Part shown: in pieces, positions 21,991-34,403 of the stretch
Layout: each line of letters begins with the position of its first letter
Numbering within the stretch: position 1 is the first letter of the stretch
Assembly: GCA_949126835.1 (NCBI GenBank)
Contig: OX421508.1
Coordinates: forward strand, 13,718,272-13,782,271
DNA: 64,000 bases
Origin: Anisus vortex
Taxonomy: Eukaryota > Mollusca > Gastropoda > Planorbidae
Direction of reading: 5' to 3'
The notes under the pieces: generated by a model
Database searches by the model: none
The model's input: only the letters and a program-made list of their open reading frames with translations
Told to the model about the DNA's origin: nothing
Translations under genes and position numbers: made by a program

Positions 21991-23589
21991 TTTTATTCTA
22001 TCTTTAATTAACAGTTATTAAATAAACAAGCAAAAAAATAACAAACCATACAGTTCTTTTTCTAGAGTTATTTTTTTTTCTCCTTGACATTTTATAAAGA
22101 TCTGTATTTCACAACCCACTGTTAGATACAATATAAAAGTCACAGCCAATGTAATTAGGAGCAGGTCTTTTGGGAATTTTGTTTTAAAATAATTGAAATT
22201 TTCCAAAGTAAGATAATTTCCTTTGCTTTTTTTAAAAAACCACAGTTTGAATCATATTGGCAACTATTTTAAAATAAATTGTGTTTATTAATTGTACAAT
22301 TGGGTTTCTGTAACTTTATATTGTTGCAGTGTTAATGGAGTGGGTGTTGGACGTCGATTAAGTATGGTGGTAAGGATTTAGTTGGCTATAGGTTACTAAA
22401 TGTGGAAGAATAGGAGTACTATTCCTAAACTGTATTGTTGAACCTGTATGTATGGACACGAATACTGGCATGATATATTTATGTAAATATATGGATAACT
22501 GTGTTCATATTAATACATGCTGGTTTGATAATGAAACGCATAGTTTGTAGTGATATAACGAAGCTGGTTTGACTATAGAAGGAATAGTTTGTAGTGTATT
22601 TATGTATTTATAAAATGTGTAATAGTGTTATTGATAATATAACGTCTCTTTTGCCATGCCACGTGACACGATATGTATTGTAATGTGTTAAGTCAAACAT
22701 CAAAAAGGCCAATTCAAAATATGTAAATGTCTATGAATTATTTATGTATTTTAGACATTTATTTAAATTGACAAATGAGAATGTAATCGATATGTTACAA
22801 TAAGAAGTGTATTCACTAATTAGCTATAGTTTGGTCTCTACAGATATTTGAATATTTTTTTGTTCATTGTATAGATTTTATATTTATACACGTATTATTG
22901 TATATTTCAAGCGCCTTAAGATTAACGACACTTGGCAATTTAAGTGTTTTTAAATGATGTTTGAGTTGTTGGCTTTACTGACTAGATCAGACCATCCATT
23001 CCATTCATGAATGCAACACAGGATGAAAGATAACATTTCTCTGACTTAGAAACGAAGGGCCTTTAAAAAAAAGTAATCTTAAAAGAATCCAAATCTGGCA
23101 TTTTTCAAAGATACGATCAAATATGTAAAATACTAACATGATTATAAAGAAACATAAAATATTTAATTTTATTAACAACAATAACATAAAAATATACGTT
23201 TTTTTAAAAGTTAAGTTTCATTATAAATAATTGTTGTGCCAAAAAAAAACAACATTATATAGTATTTAAAATGTATAACTTTAAAAATAATTGTTTTATC
23301 TGTCACATATTTGACAATTTTTAATTGATTCATTATTTTTTTAACATTACAAGTTAACAACGCCAACAAATATGGAGTATCTAAACATTTGACGTAAATA
23401 ATTACAAACATTTTAAAAGTATTTTCATTGAAAAAATGTTTAGCTCATTTGGCTTGATGTTACGATTTGTCTGTAAATTTTTGATAAAAGTTTTGTAAAT
23501 ATACATTTGTAGTCTGCACGTTCTGCAAATGTTTTTCAAAAAACAAAACAAAAGATTTTGTTCCAAGTAAAAGTAAAGTTACAATTTGA
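21991..23589. other. AT-rich interval; 3' flank of the neuropeptide gene
   Basis: No plus-strand gene seen. On the minus strand it should contain the neuropeptide 3' UTR: an AATAAA (plus-strand TTTATT at 23168-23173) lies about 420 bases past the stop, and an ATTAAA is nearer. Confidence 0.4.
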
Positions 23590-24511
23590 TTACTGTTGAT
23601 CCTTCTCAGAAGCATATCTTTTTCCTATTAATCCACTTCCGATTTCATCAAAAGGCCGTTTGCCTACTAATCCACTTCCGATTTCATCAAACGGCCGCTT
23701 GCCTACTAATCCACTTCCGATTTCATCAAAAGGCCGCTTGCCCACTAATCCACTTCCGATTTCATCAAATGGCCGCTTGCCTACTAATCCACTTCCGATC
23801 TCATCAAACGGCCGCTTGCCCACTAATCCACTTCCAATTTCATCAAATGGCCGCTTGCCTACTAATCCACTTCCGATCTCATCAAAAGGCCGCTTGCCTA
23901 CTAATCCACTTCCGATTTCATCAAAAGGCCGCTTGCCTACTAATCCACTTCCGATTTCATCAAAAGGCCTTTTGCCCACTAAGCCACTTCCGATTTCATC
24001 AAAAGGTCGCTTGCCTACTAATCCACTTCCAATTTCATCAAAAGGCCGTTTGCCTACTAATCCACTTCCGATTTCATCAAAAGGCCGCTTGCCTACTAAT
24101 CCACTTCCAATTTCATCAAAAGGCCGTTTGCCTACTAATCCACTTCCGATCTCATCAAAAGGCCGCTTGCCTACTAATCCATTTTGAATTTCATCAAAAG
24201 GCCGTTTGCCTACTAATCCACTTCCGATTTCATCAAAAGGCCGCTTGCCTACTAACCCGCTTCCGATTTCATCAAAAGGCCGTTTGCCTACCAATCCACT
24301 TCCGATTTCATCAAAAGGCCGTTTACCTATTAATCCACTTCCGATTTCATCAAAATGCCTCTTGCCTATTATACCACTCCCAATTTTATCAAAATAACCA
24401 CCGCCAGATCTTCTGTCATTTTGGAACCCTCTGAACAAATTTCGAATATGTTGTGAATGTTCTTGTCTCCATGGATACATGTCACTGTCGTACTTGTTAG
24501 CAGAAATAAGT
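23590..24511 (-). CDS. Amidated neuropeptide precursor, terminal exon with 20 peptide repeats
   Basis: An acceptor (TTCTTTCTTTTTGTCCAG on the minus strand) precedes the exon, which starts with the last base of an Arg codon and reads LISANKYDSDMYPWRQEHSQ, then a spacer ending NDRRSGGG. Twenty consecutive 13-residue repeats follow, mostly PFDEIGSGLVGKR. The first is YFDKIGSGIIGKR, the second HFDEIGSGLIGKR and the last ends GLIGKR; one variant has EIQNGLV. It ends YASEKDQQ and TAA. Cleavage at KR and conversion of the Gly would release PFDEIGSGLV-amide. The SGLV-amide ending resembles molluscan LASGLVamide; the FDEI part also recalls orcokinin/pedal peptide. The family call is from memory. No signal peptide is on this exon and the upstream exon was not found. 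The gene converges on DCST1. Confidence 0.85.
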
Positions 24512-24519
24512 CTGGACAA

Positions 24520-25040
24520 AAAGAAAGAATAAACAATTCTGTTAAATAATTATAAAATTTCGGAATAGCATAAGTTCAAATAATAATAATAGTGATCTAA
24601 AGCAACAACTTTAATTAATATTAAGGAGGAACTGCTTATTTATGAATCCTTAACATTGAGCCTTAAAGACTAACAAACAAAAAAGAGAAAAGGTCTTCAG
24701 AATAAAATACTTTCATATCCATCCAGTAAACGTAGAATGGAATTGAACTAATTATATTAATATTATGTATGCCTTCAGTAAACAATAAGAAAAATTTCAA
24801 AACATTTCTTTACTAATAAATCTATGTTTTACAGAAAATGCTAACAACTTACAGAAACATTAATAATTGAGAAATAAATAAACACAAAATTACATCAATA
24901 ATATTAAACATATTTTCATACATCATTTATCCAATCAGAAATAATATTTATTACCCAATGAAAACAAGTAATAAAACTGGGGGCAGAAAAGTACTGTGAA
25001 CCATTTTTGTTAGAGAGTTTGTTTCAACTGTAGAGTAAAG
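24520..25040. other. AT-rich, probable intron of the neuropeptide gene
   Basis: No coding or repeat structure seen apart from low complexity. Confidence 0.4.
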
Positions 25041-25044
25041 CAAA

Positions 25045-25393
25045 ATACAATAGATTAAATATACACAGTAAAATAGATTAGATATACAAAGTAAAATAGA
25101 TTAGATATACAAAGTAAAATAGATTAGATATACATAGTAAAATAGGTTAGATATACAAAGTAAAATAATTAAATATACAAAGTAAAATAATTAGATATAC
25201 AAAGTAAAATAGATTAGATATACAAAGTAAAATATATAGATATACTAAGTAAAATAATTAGATATACAAAGCAAAATAGATTAGATATACTAAGTAAAAT
25301 AGATTAGATATACAAATTAAAATAGATTAGATATACAAAGTAAAATAGATTAAATATACAAAGTAAAATAGATTAGATATACAAAGTAAACAT
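25045..25393. repeat. 23-bp minisatellite
   Basis: About 15 copies of AGATTAGATATACAAAGTAA plus three bases, with small deletions. Confidence 0.92.
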
Positions 25394-25744
25394 CTTTATT
25401 GTTTCGATACAAATATTATTGTTTTAAATTATACAATCCTCCAGACTAAAAGTCATCTTGTACAGAGCTGAGATTAATCAACCTTTCCAGCCACTGATAT
25501 TAACTTTTGGATCACTCTAATTCCAATTAATTTCATTTTTTTAAAAATTAATCTTTTTCACCCAGGAAACAATGACACCGAATTAAACTGTATTTGAAAA
25601 ATGGTGTATGAATTCCATTTCATTTTCATATAAAATTAACACGTAGTGTTGCTAAATGTGATACATACAAATAATTGTATTTATATAGCCCTGTTAACAA
25701 ACATTTTTATCACCACCATCACAGATCAAGATCTACATATCCAA

Positions 25745-25747
<3 letters not shown>

Positions 25748-25816
<69 letters not shown>
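25748..25816. repeat. AT dinucleotide microsatellite
   Basis: About 35 AT units. The flanks 25394-25747 and 25817-26250 hold nothing recognisable. Confidence 0.95.
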
Positions 25817-25822
<6 letters not shown>

Positions 25823-26254
25823 ATATTGATGGTCATATCTACAACCTGGAGAATGAAATTGGGAGGGGGGGATTTCACGGACCATTAAAAATGCCAAACT
25901 CAGACAAAAAATTGTTAATTATGAACGGACGTACTGTTCAGAAAAACCAACAACCTAGCTTCATTAAAAAATCTTTATCGACATGAGACCACATGTCACG
26001 GAAATGCTTAGATTCAATAGAATTAACATAAACACTAACATGCATACATGGCTGTAGTACGAAAACATCACTCGTGGAGCAGAAATATTCATTAGCGCAT
26101 CCGCTAAATAGAAAATACATGATCAAACTATATGTTAAAACGATCCTATTGTGGATCCTTAGATGCCCCCCTCCCCCCTCCCCAATTTGACCGCTCCCAT
26201 AACAGCAAGTATACACACATAGAAAAAGAAAAATGTGTCAATGAGTCGGCGATG

Positions 26255-26585
26255 TAGTAATTATGTTGTGGGTATCACACCGTTATTTTTGCATGAAATT
26301 ATTTCATTGTTAACAGTATACAAACATAACAGGAAGTGGGGATAATATATGCCATTTCTACAATGTTAACAGTATACAAACCTAACAGCAAGTGGGGATA
26401 ATATATGCCATTTCTACACTGTTAACAGTATACACACATAACGGAAAGTCGAAAAACATAGGGATGCAATTACTACATTGTTAACAGTATACATACATAA
26501 CAGGAAGTGGGGATAACATGGAATTACTACAATATTTACAGTATACATACATAACAGGATGTGGGGATTACATCAGGTTTAGGCG
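26255..26585. repeat. ~60-bp minisatellite, ~5 copies
   Basis: Units with GTTAACAGTATACATACATA and ACAGGAAGTGGGGATAA. Confidence 0.85.
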
Positions 26586-26830
26586 TGTAAAATTATATAT
26601 ACCTAGCTTTCCTGATCTCCATCCATGAAAACCTTTAATTGTGGATTATTATAGCCACCCACACCTCCCACCGAAACATTTGGAGATATTCTATTTTTCT
26701 ATGTTTGCTTTATTCTGCAGTACGCATAAAATCAATTGCGATAAGAAATTACAAGTTTTAAACAAATTATAACTTCAAAATATAAGCCTTCAAAATATTA
26801 TAATTGCTGAATTCTCATTATTATCTGCTA

Positions 26831-26938
26831 CGGTACATCGGGAAAGCCCGGTACATCGGGAAAGCCCGGTACATCGGGAAAGCCCGGTACATCGGGAAAG
26901 CCCGGTACATCGGGAAAGCCCGGTACATCGGGAAAGCC
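26831..26938. repeat. 18-bp perfect tandem repeat, six copies
   Basis: CGGTACATCGGGAAAGCC repeated six times without change, suggesting recent expansion. Confidence 0.97.
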
Positions 26939-27305
26939 CGTTTTTGTTTTTTCTCCAAATTAAAAAGAAGAGAAAGAAAATTGTGTTTTTTTTTGTTTTA
27001 GGACATCACGTGGATGGATATGGAGAAACAAGAAAGGGGAGATCAATTTGAAGAAATCCGCGTGAAAGGAAATAGGAGAGAGTTATGTCCCTGAGGGCTA
27101 GGAAGTTGTGTGTGCCCTTACACGGAGAACAAACGAGTGCACATTACACACGCACACACGCACACACGCTCACTGAAACAACTTTTTCTTTTCAACATTT
27201 GCAGTTGTGGCTGGAAGATATTTAAAGGGCACCAAAGGGGTCCCGTAAGCAGGGTGGCGCTGCCAGGGTAAAGTGGCGCTGCGACGCCTTTTTAGAGTAG
27301 GGCGA

Positions 27306-27308
<3 letters not shown>

Positions 27309-27336
<28 letters not shown>
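27309..27336. repeat. GA microsatellite
   Basis: About 14 GA units. Confidence 0.9.
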
Positions 27337-27339
27337 GGA

Positions 27340-29350
27340 TAGAGTGTCTAGGAGTAATGGTGATGAATACGATGGACCTTGAAGATTTCTGTTTTCACAG
27401 ACCAACAGGTGACAGTTGAAATTTAGAAAGCCCTTTTTTTTCATCACTTATCTCCCTTCTAAATAGTTCCAATTGTCACTTTGTTAAATGCGGACTATTT
27501 CAGTGAAGAGTGAAAAAGAATTTCTCTATTTTCTGTAATTGAAGAATAGAGAACATTTTACACGCAAGCTTCATTCCCTGGTCCCCCAGCCTTGATAACA
27601 TTGACTAACGTCTTATCATTGGCGTAGCTAGAGGTGCGTGGCGAGGACAGCAGCACCAGGCGCCAAAGTTTGGAAAGGCGCCAAACTGACACTTTCTTTA
27701 ACCTTTAATTACGTTTGCTTAATAATAAATTAAAACGTAGGCCAAACATTTTAAATAGACTTCAATTTCGAGCCACGCTGAAGCGCCATATGCCCTGTGT
27801 ACACAGCGATTTCTTTTGCTCATGCAGTCGATAAACAAATCTACCAACTGCTGTAATCAGACCTGCCCCCTTTTGAAAAAAAAATGTGTAATCTTACAAA
27901 ATGTTGACCTCTATTCGACCCAAATTAGAAAAAGTTTTTTGTCGACTATAAGTTTAGAACTTTTTTTTTCGTGTTTTTAAAGACGCAAAGTTGATATTTT
28001 CTTGCTGATAGCATTTTCGTTGATAATTTCGATCGTATATAGAGCATATAATAATTATACATTTACAAATTAATTTTTGGATCGTGAAGTAAAATGTCAC
28101 TGTAGACTTGTGACTAGAGATACGCTTTTTCAATCAGCTGCACCAACCTCGTGGAACAGTTTCCCTCCGACACTGTGAAAATCTGATACAAATATTTTAA
28201 CAACCTCTCTCATTGTGCCTGCCCCAATCCAACATAGGCAACTGAAGTATGGAAATAGAGCGCACTGAGTTTCTCAAATGCAATAGCATGGAAGAAGCCC
28301 TTGGATTTCTTACGCTTACATTATAAAATAATGTCATAGTCGGGAGAAAAGATTTCATCTTCATTATAAATAAGGACTGGTTGTTATAGAAGATGTATAC
28401 AAGAGAACAGCTGTAAGGTCCGGTTGTTATAAAACATCTATACAAGAGAACAGGTTGAAGGTCTGGTTTTTAAAGAACATCACAGAAAGGATTCACTTTA
28501 CTTGTTTGATTTAATATCATTATAAATTTAATAGACATGTTATTTTACTCTATTTAACAAAGATATTTCAATTTACAAAATATAATTTAAAAAAAAAATT
28601 GTACAAATAGCAAACAAACAAACACAATTATTATTTTCAATTCTAAACTAAAAACAAAGAATTTGAAGGAAATAACAGAATTTTTGGGAAGCATTAAATA
28701 TAATTTTTGGTAGGAATTTCGCAAAAAAAAAATAAAAGAAAAATAAATCCGTTTATTTTTATTTAAAAGTTCATTTCCGTTTTCTCGTCTGTTGAAATCC
28801 CAGAGATTTCATAGGTTGGGAACTGGAAAAGCGAAACGTTGGATCATAGGATCGATAGCCAGTGCAGGAAAATTAGCTTCATGCGAACACCAAGGTGTAA
28901 TTTGATGTAAGCACATTACATTTTATTCATGGGGGAAACCCACCCGAAAAAAAAAGATATTTTTGTAAAAATTAAGAGACACATTTCATCAGCTTAAGAT
29001 ACATGATTTCTAAAATATGTTTTTTTTCCGATAAACAAAAAGATTTCAAAGTAAATTAATATGCACCATTAAAAATACTAAAAAATATTATCAACATTAG
29101 CAATTGTTTCCATATAATTGAAAATAAAATAAGTGAGTTAGATGTGTGTGAAATATAAAACAAAGTACCATACAATTTTGTTTTTAAGTTGCCTTCTTTA
29201 TGCATTTAGAGATATCTCTTCTCATTGGTTAGCCAAAGACAAAAGGAAAGGGTTTGACGTAATTTGTTCTCTAAAAGCCCCCCCTCCCCACTTTTCCCAG
29301 TTTTATTACTGTCTTTGTGCTTGGCTTTTGAAAATGAAGTTTTATGTAAT
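27340..29350. other. AT-rich interval with scattered old repeat scraps
   Basis: No gene supported. At 28110-28180 the plus strand reads TLFQSAAPTSWNSFPPTL, like the C-terminal tail of CR1-type LINE proteins, too short to place. At 27620 ATTGGCGTAGCTAGAGG resembles one end of a DNA transposon. Confidence 0.35.
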
Positions 29351-29354
29351 CGTG

Positions 29355-29950
29355 TTATTTTGGGAAATGTGAATACAGCCTTTTAATTGGACAAGAAATG
29401 TGAATACAACCTTCTAGTTTGTCATGAAATGTGAATACAGCCTTTTAGTTTGTCATGAAATGTGAATACAGCCTTTTAGTTTGTCATGAAATGTGAATAC
29501 AGCCTTTTAGTTTGTCATGAAATGTGAATACAGCCTTTTAGTTTGTCATGAAATGTGAATGCAGCCTTCTAGTTTATGCACTCTACATTTATATTTTATG
29601 AAAAGTGTACAATATAGAGGACATAATCAATTAAATGTGTACATGGCATATAAACCAGACAAATTATACTATGTGTATGTATTCATAGTAATAAATATAC
29701 GTCTTGGTATATGTAAGTGTTCGCCTTGGTATATTTTTAGTTTGTCATGAAAAGTGAATAGAGCCTTTTAGTTTGTCGAGAAATGTAAATACAGCCTTTT
29801 CGCTTGTCATGAAATGTGAATACAGTCTTTTAGTTTGTCATGAAATGTGAATACAGCCTTTTCGCTTGTCATGAAATGTGAATACAGCCTTTTCGCTTGT
29901 CAAGAAATGTGAATACAGCCTTTTCGCTTGTCAAGAAATGTGAATACAGC
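29355..29950. repeat. 31-bp minisatellite in two blocks
   Basis: Units contain AATGTGAATACAGCCTTTTA and GTTTGTCATG. The array is interrupted by a ~150-bp unique segment that recurs after the second block (see next entry). Confidence 0.92.
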
Positions 29951-30075
29951 CTTCTAGTTTATGCACTCTACATTTATATTTTATGAAAAGTGTACATAAT
30001 CAATTAAATGTGTACATGGCATATAAACCAGACAAATTATACTATGTGTATGTATTCATAGTCCCCTGGTATTTA
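29563..30075. repeat. Long direct duplication flanking a minisatellite block
   Basis: The segment from about 29563 to 29695, beginning CTTCTAGTTTATGCACTC, recurs at about 29950-30062 with a 12-bp deletion (AATATAGAGGAC present only in the first). It shows that a block of array plus flank was duplicated together. Confidence 0.85.
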
Positions 30076-30087
30076 ATAAATATACTT

Positions 30088-30290
30088 CTTGGCATATGTA
30101 CGTGTTAGCCTTGGTATATGTACGTGTTAGCCTTGGTATATGTACGTGTTAGCCTTGGTATATGTACGTGTTAGCCTTGGTATATGTAAGTGTTAGCCTT
30201 GGTATATGTACGTGTTAGCCTTGGTATATGTACGTGTTAGCCTTGGTATATGTACGTGTTAGCCTTGGTATATGTACGTGTTCGCTTTGA
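30088..30290. repeat. 22-bp minisatellite, nine copies
   Basis: Nearly perfect copies of CTTGGTATATGTACGTGTTA plus GC. Sequence 30291-30690 shows nothing recognisable. Confidence 0.95.
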
Positions 30291-30689
30291 ATTATATCAA
30301 ATGGAATTATATCTCTTGGGGGAAAAGACTAAAATCTTCTTTTCATTGTTCTGGCTACACCATCTCCCTCGTGTCTTTAAAATAATAAAAAATCATAGGC
30401 CTTATTTTTTGTTCTCAAACAACGTATGAGATCTAGGAAAATATATTCACGAATTGTTTCCAATCAGAGATGATTAAAAGGTAAAAAATATTAGTTTCTG
30501 AAGAACCAAATTAAAACTATCATCGTCAAGAGCACCATCTTTTAATTTATTTGTTTCAAAATACTATCTTAATAGTGTCTTAGTTTTCAAAAAGGCGGAC
30601 TCTACGTGTTCTACGTGGTCAACGTTCGTGAGTTTTAAAGCAAATGTTTGACTAAAATATCTGGACTTGTTTTTACAGACCTGCATTCT

Positions 30690-30815
30690 AGATCTTAGAT
30701 TATTACCTCATTGGTCCAAAACGCCTGCAGGGCGGCAGGGATTGGTCGGCGGCAGGACTAGAACTGGAGCTATTTTACTGACAGTCCGGTGAACTAACCG
30801 CAAGACTAAATTTAC
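30690..30815 (-). mobile_element. tRNA-derived SINE fragment
   Basis: The reverse complement reads TTGCGGTTAGTTCACCGG then GACTGTCAG, and about 20 bases later CAGTTCTAGTCCTGCC, resembling the A-box and B-box regions of a tRNA-derived head. The body continues CCTGCCGCCCTGCAGG. It differs from the SINE at 31838. Confidence 0.55.
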
Positions 30816-30929
30816 AATGTCTCCAAAAAAACAAACAATATAAAACGGATGAGCCCTCCGGCTCTTTAGTCCATGACGTGACGTATTCAGAGATGAACCA
30901 AGGGAGGGGAGGAGGCAAACTATAGTTTT

Positions 30930-31270
30930 GTCCGAACGGTGGCTCGACCGCTCGACCGTATACCTACAATGTCACCCGGCAGCACAAATCCAATACTATA
31001 GGTACGGGCATCCAGGCACCGGGTGTTTCGTGAGACGGGTTTGCTGCGCCCGTTTCTACCCCCCCCCCCCCCCCACCGGTGTCGCAGACCTTCGCAGAGT
31101 GCATTGAGAAGCGGGACACCCGGACCCGCACGCGGGGGCTTCCCCCACGCGTTCGCCCGTCGGTATATTGTTAATGTGAACGTATCGGCGGTTTGTACAC
31201 TTCGCCAGTCTTTGAGGCCCATGGGTATAGAAGTGAACCGCAGGACCAGCCGGCCTCACTATCCGTTAGT
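30930..31270 (-). repeat. GC-rich dispersed repeat, copy 1
   Basis: The reverse complement shares GATGCCCGTACCTATAGTAT and GGATTTGTGCTGCCGGGTGA with 54060-54140 on the plus strand. It contains a poly-C/G run near 31061. Open frames here are not credible genes. Confidence 0.6.
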
Positions 31271-31489
31271 TAATAAAACGATAACATATTTCTTTCTAAA
31301 GCGTTGCTGCTGATTGATTTCATCGTATTGATTGTTTTGATGATGTCTTGGAACGGATGTAACCAACAGAAGTGTGGGAGGTCCAGAAATAATTATACGA
31401 GTCTGTTTTGGTACGCCCTAGGCGATAACTGGGCGTTGGTCGGGATGAATCATAATAGGAAGAAACAAAAGTAAGAAAAGACAGAAAGA

Positions 31490-31567
31490 AAGAAAGAAAA
31501 AAAGAGGGAGAGAGGGAGAGAGGGAGAGAGGGAGGGAGGGAGAGAGGGAGAGAGGGAGAGAGGGAGA

Positions 31568-31645
<78 letters not shown>
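31490..31645. repeat. GA-rich microsatellite
   Basis: Begins as GGGAGAGA-type units and grades into about 35 pure GA units. Confidence 0.95.
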
Positions 31646-31648
<3 letters not shown>

Positions 31649-31837
31649 ATACAGAACAGGTTCTGACTTGAAGAAAGAAACAAATACCAGATGGTCATGT
31701 TCCCATTGGTTCAGCTTACAGTTTAAGAATACATATACTTGTTAAGTGGGTGTATATTATGCTCATTGATTTCCGTGCCATATTGGAAAATAAAACTTAA
31801 CTCTCCTTAATTTATCAACTGGTATATATAGTAATAT

Positions 31838-32120
31838 GGGGGCACGGTAGCCGAGCCGCAGCGCGTTCGACTGACGATCCGAAGGTCCTGGGTTCGAATC
31901 CTGCCTGAGGCTAGGATGTTTTTCCAGGCCTTAAGGGTGCCCCTGAGTCTCTCCTGACATTAGTTAAGGTAAAGGCGGATGCGCATTGGGCTGGCCACAC
32001 ATCCACTAGAATGTCGTGAACGCCTATGATCAGTTTGGTCCATTCACTATCCATTGCACGATTTCTATTTCTAATAGTACCAGTTGTTTTTATTTTATTC
32101 AGATCGAAATAGAGAGGAGT
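31838..32120 (+). mobile_element. tRNA-derived SINE with intact pol III boxes
   Basis: The head is GGGGGCACGGTAGCCGAGCC. An A-box match TAGCCGAGCCG at 31848-31858 and a B-box match GGTTCGAATCC at 31891-31901 are correctly spaced for RNA polymerase III. The body holds GCCCCTGAGTC, GTAAAGGCGG and GGGCTGGCCACAC, also seen in the minus-strand fragment at 2270-2412. The 3' boundary is approximate. Confidence 0.85.
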
Positions 32121-32202
32121 AAGCCTGTAGGTCACCAAGCTGGCTATCCAGTACAAGTTTTGATTTTAATGGTAAGCTATTGACGGATGAAATAGTGTAT
32201 AC

Positions 32203-32934
32203 AGTGTCGTATTTAGGCTTGTTCCACATTTTCCATGGAAACAGGGGTCCCCACTCAAAAGGGGTTCCCACACATCTAAAAAAAGAAATGTTTTAGTGAC
32301 ATCCTCATTCTTTCGTTGAAAATGTAAAATAAAATTCATTTATTCCCTTACAATTTAAAGCGCTCCAGTCCAACCAAGCTACGTGCAACATAAAATTTAT
32401 GATTTTACAGAATGTAACATGAATCAACGGCCCTTTTCCGATGTTTCTGGAAAGCAGGGGTGAGACCACGAGGGGCCCCCATATAAATTTGGGAACAGGG
32501 CCCCCACAATCCTAAATACTTCCCTGAGTGTATGTCATGTCATACACACACGACTAATTTACATTTTTTGAATTATCAAATTTATTATAAAAAGTAACAT
32601 TGTTGAAGTCAACTTTTCTTGACCCTGTCCCCCCCCCCCCCCCCCCCCCCCCAGGTCAACAATTTTAAAAAAAATTGCACTGCCGCCCCACTTATTTTGT
32701 TGACAGAATTAATGGACGACCCCTAAAAGTTGCTCTGCAAAGAATCGTGGATTGTGAAATACGAATTGTAGCCTACTATTAAACAGTTTGTTGACGCACG
32801 GGCTAATTCTTGTAAAACTCAATATGTTCGAATTCCTAGTTTTTCTATTTATTTGGAATAAATTATTGCTAACAGTGGGGCCTTTTTCTCAAACGTTCGC
32901 TCCCCCTATCGTCAAAACCTGGCTACGCCACTGC
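32203..32934. mobile_element. Possible degraded DNA-transposon remnants
   Basis: The left end reads CAGTGTCGTATTTAGG; the reverse complement of the right end reads CAGTGGCGTAGCCAGG, both common types of transposon terminus. No matching 8-bp target duplication was found, and a poly-C run of about 22 lies at 32631. It may be two separate remnants. Confidence 0.35.
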
Positions 32935-33453
32935 TTTATTAATGAAGATAACTAGACAGTTATTATATAGACATTATATTATCTAGACAGATATCATCTA
33001 GATAGGTGTTATCTAGACCAGTGTTCGGCAACCTAAGGCACGCATGCCAGACTTGACACGCAGAACGATTTTCAGTGGCACCCGAGAGACCTCCAAGAAT
33101 TTTTTTTATGCAAGTTAAAACAACGTACGTCAGAATAATTATTTAGTGCTGCGCGGCGACTTTCATGGGAATCACACTGGACGTCGACTGTTTTAGATCA
33201 GTAATGTCAAAGCTGTCATTTTTCAACTTGCGATCTGTGATTGAATCTATTGTTAAGATTTTATAGTTATAATTTATAGTTTCTTAGTCTCTTCTAGAAG
33301 AAAGTGATGCGGGACACAGGTATGTCTTGAATATATTCGTTTCTTGTCTGGAAGAGATTAAAGTGTATCTTGATAAAAAATATTTCCGGTATAGAATGAG
33401 AAGAACTGACTGTTGAAGCTGATAATTCTGAATGACATGGCGACGGTTTGGTA

Positions 33454-33865
33454 ACATTTGATACTGCGACATTTGATACTGCGACATTTGATACTGCGAC
33501 ATTTGATACTGCGACATTTGATACTGCGACATTTGATACTGCGACATTTGATACTGCGACATTTGATACTGCGACATTTGATACTGCGACATTTGATACT
33601 GCGACATTTGATACTGCGACATTTGATACTGCGACATTTGATACTGCGACATTTGATACTGCGACATTTGATACTGCGACATTTGATACTGCGACATTTG
33701 ATACTGCGACATTTGATACTGCGACATTTGATACTGCGACATTTGATACTGCGACATTTGATACTGCGACATTTGATACTGCGACATTTGATACTGCGAC
33801 ATTTGATACTGCGACATTTGATACTGCGACATTTGATACTGCGACATTTTGATACTGCGACACTT
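33454..33865. repeat. 15-bp perfect tandem array, ~27 copies
   Basis: ATTTGATACTGCGAC repeated essentially without change. It continues into degenerate related units (CACTTAGTCCCACGACAG, ACACTTGGTCCC, GACAGATAGTCCC). As 15 is a multiple of three, five frames on the two strands give 130-216-codon artefact ORFs. Confidence 0.97.
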
Positions 33866-34175
33866 AGTCCCACGACAGATAATCCCGTAGACACTTGGTC
33901 CCCCCTCCCGACAGATAGTCCCATTAAAAATCAATCCCTCCCTCGGACATGTACACTAAGAAGAAATAAAACAAATGTATTTAAACAGCACATTTAGATT
34001 TATTAATCAGTACATTTATTATTATTACACAGTACATTTATACTTATTACACATTACATTTAACGCAATTTAATAAAAGTTAATCAGAAGTATTCAAGTT
34101 AAATGTAAAGTTAAATGTAAAGTGAAATAGAGAACTATAAATTTAAAAAGTTAAATGTATGACAAGTAAACAATG

Positions 34176-34403
34176 TCACGCAGATAGACCAGAATTTCGC
34201 TCGAAGAGTAACGTTCCAAAGCATTTTTGCGTCTGGTAACTCTTGGGGACAGACGGCTGTGAAACAGCGATTCCTTGCAGAAAAGAGGTTCTTTGCATCT
34301 GAATGTCTCTCTCGATTCCCTTAAAGAAAATCCATAAAGTAGGATGATGGCACTGAAAAAGAGCTTGTAGTGCGAAGTGCCAACCTTCCACAGCGTTTGT
34401 TGT
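34176..34403 (-). pseudogene. MULE transposase C-terminal fragment
   Basis: The minus strand reads TTNAVEGWHFALQALFQCHH then PTLWIFFKGIERDIQMQ. The TNxxEGWH...HPxLW...L pattern is typical of the region after the MULE DDE domain. The frame closes at 34176. The few residues before TTN derive from the interrupted hAT, marking the junction near 34403. The rest of the transposase is absent. Confidence 0.65.

Noticed and set aside
27002..27094. Small exon after a good acceptor (about 30 codons to a TGA)
   Set aside because: Acceptor-like TTTTTTTTGTTTTAG is present, but the peptide has no recognisable family and no partner exon was found.
31450..31698. Leu/Ser-repeat minus-strand ORF
   Set aside because: Translation of a GA microsatellite.
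31838..31910. True tRNA gene
   Set aside because: A and B boxes are present, but the sequence continues into a SINE body shared with 2270-2412 and the tRNA fold is not complete.
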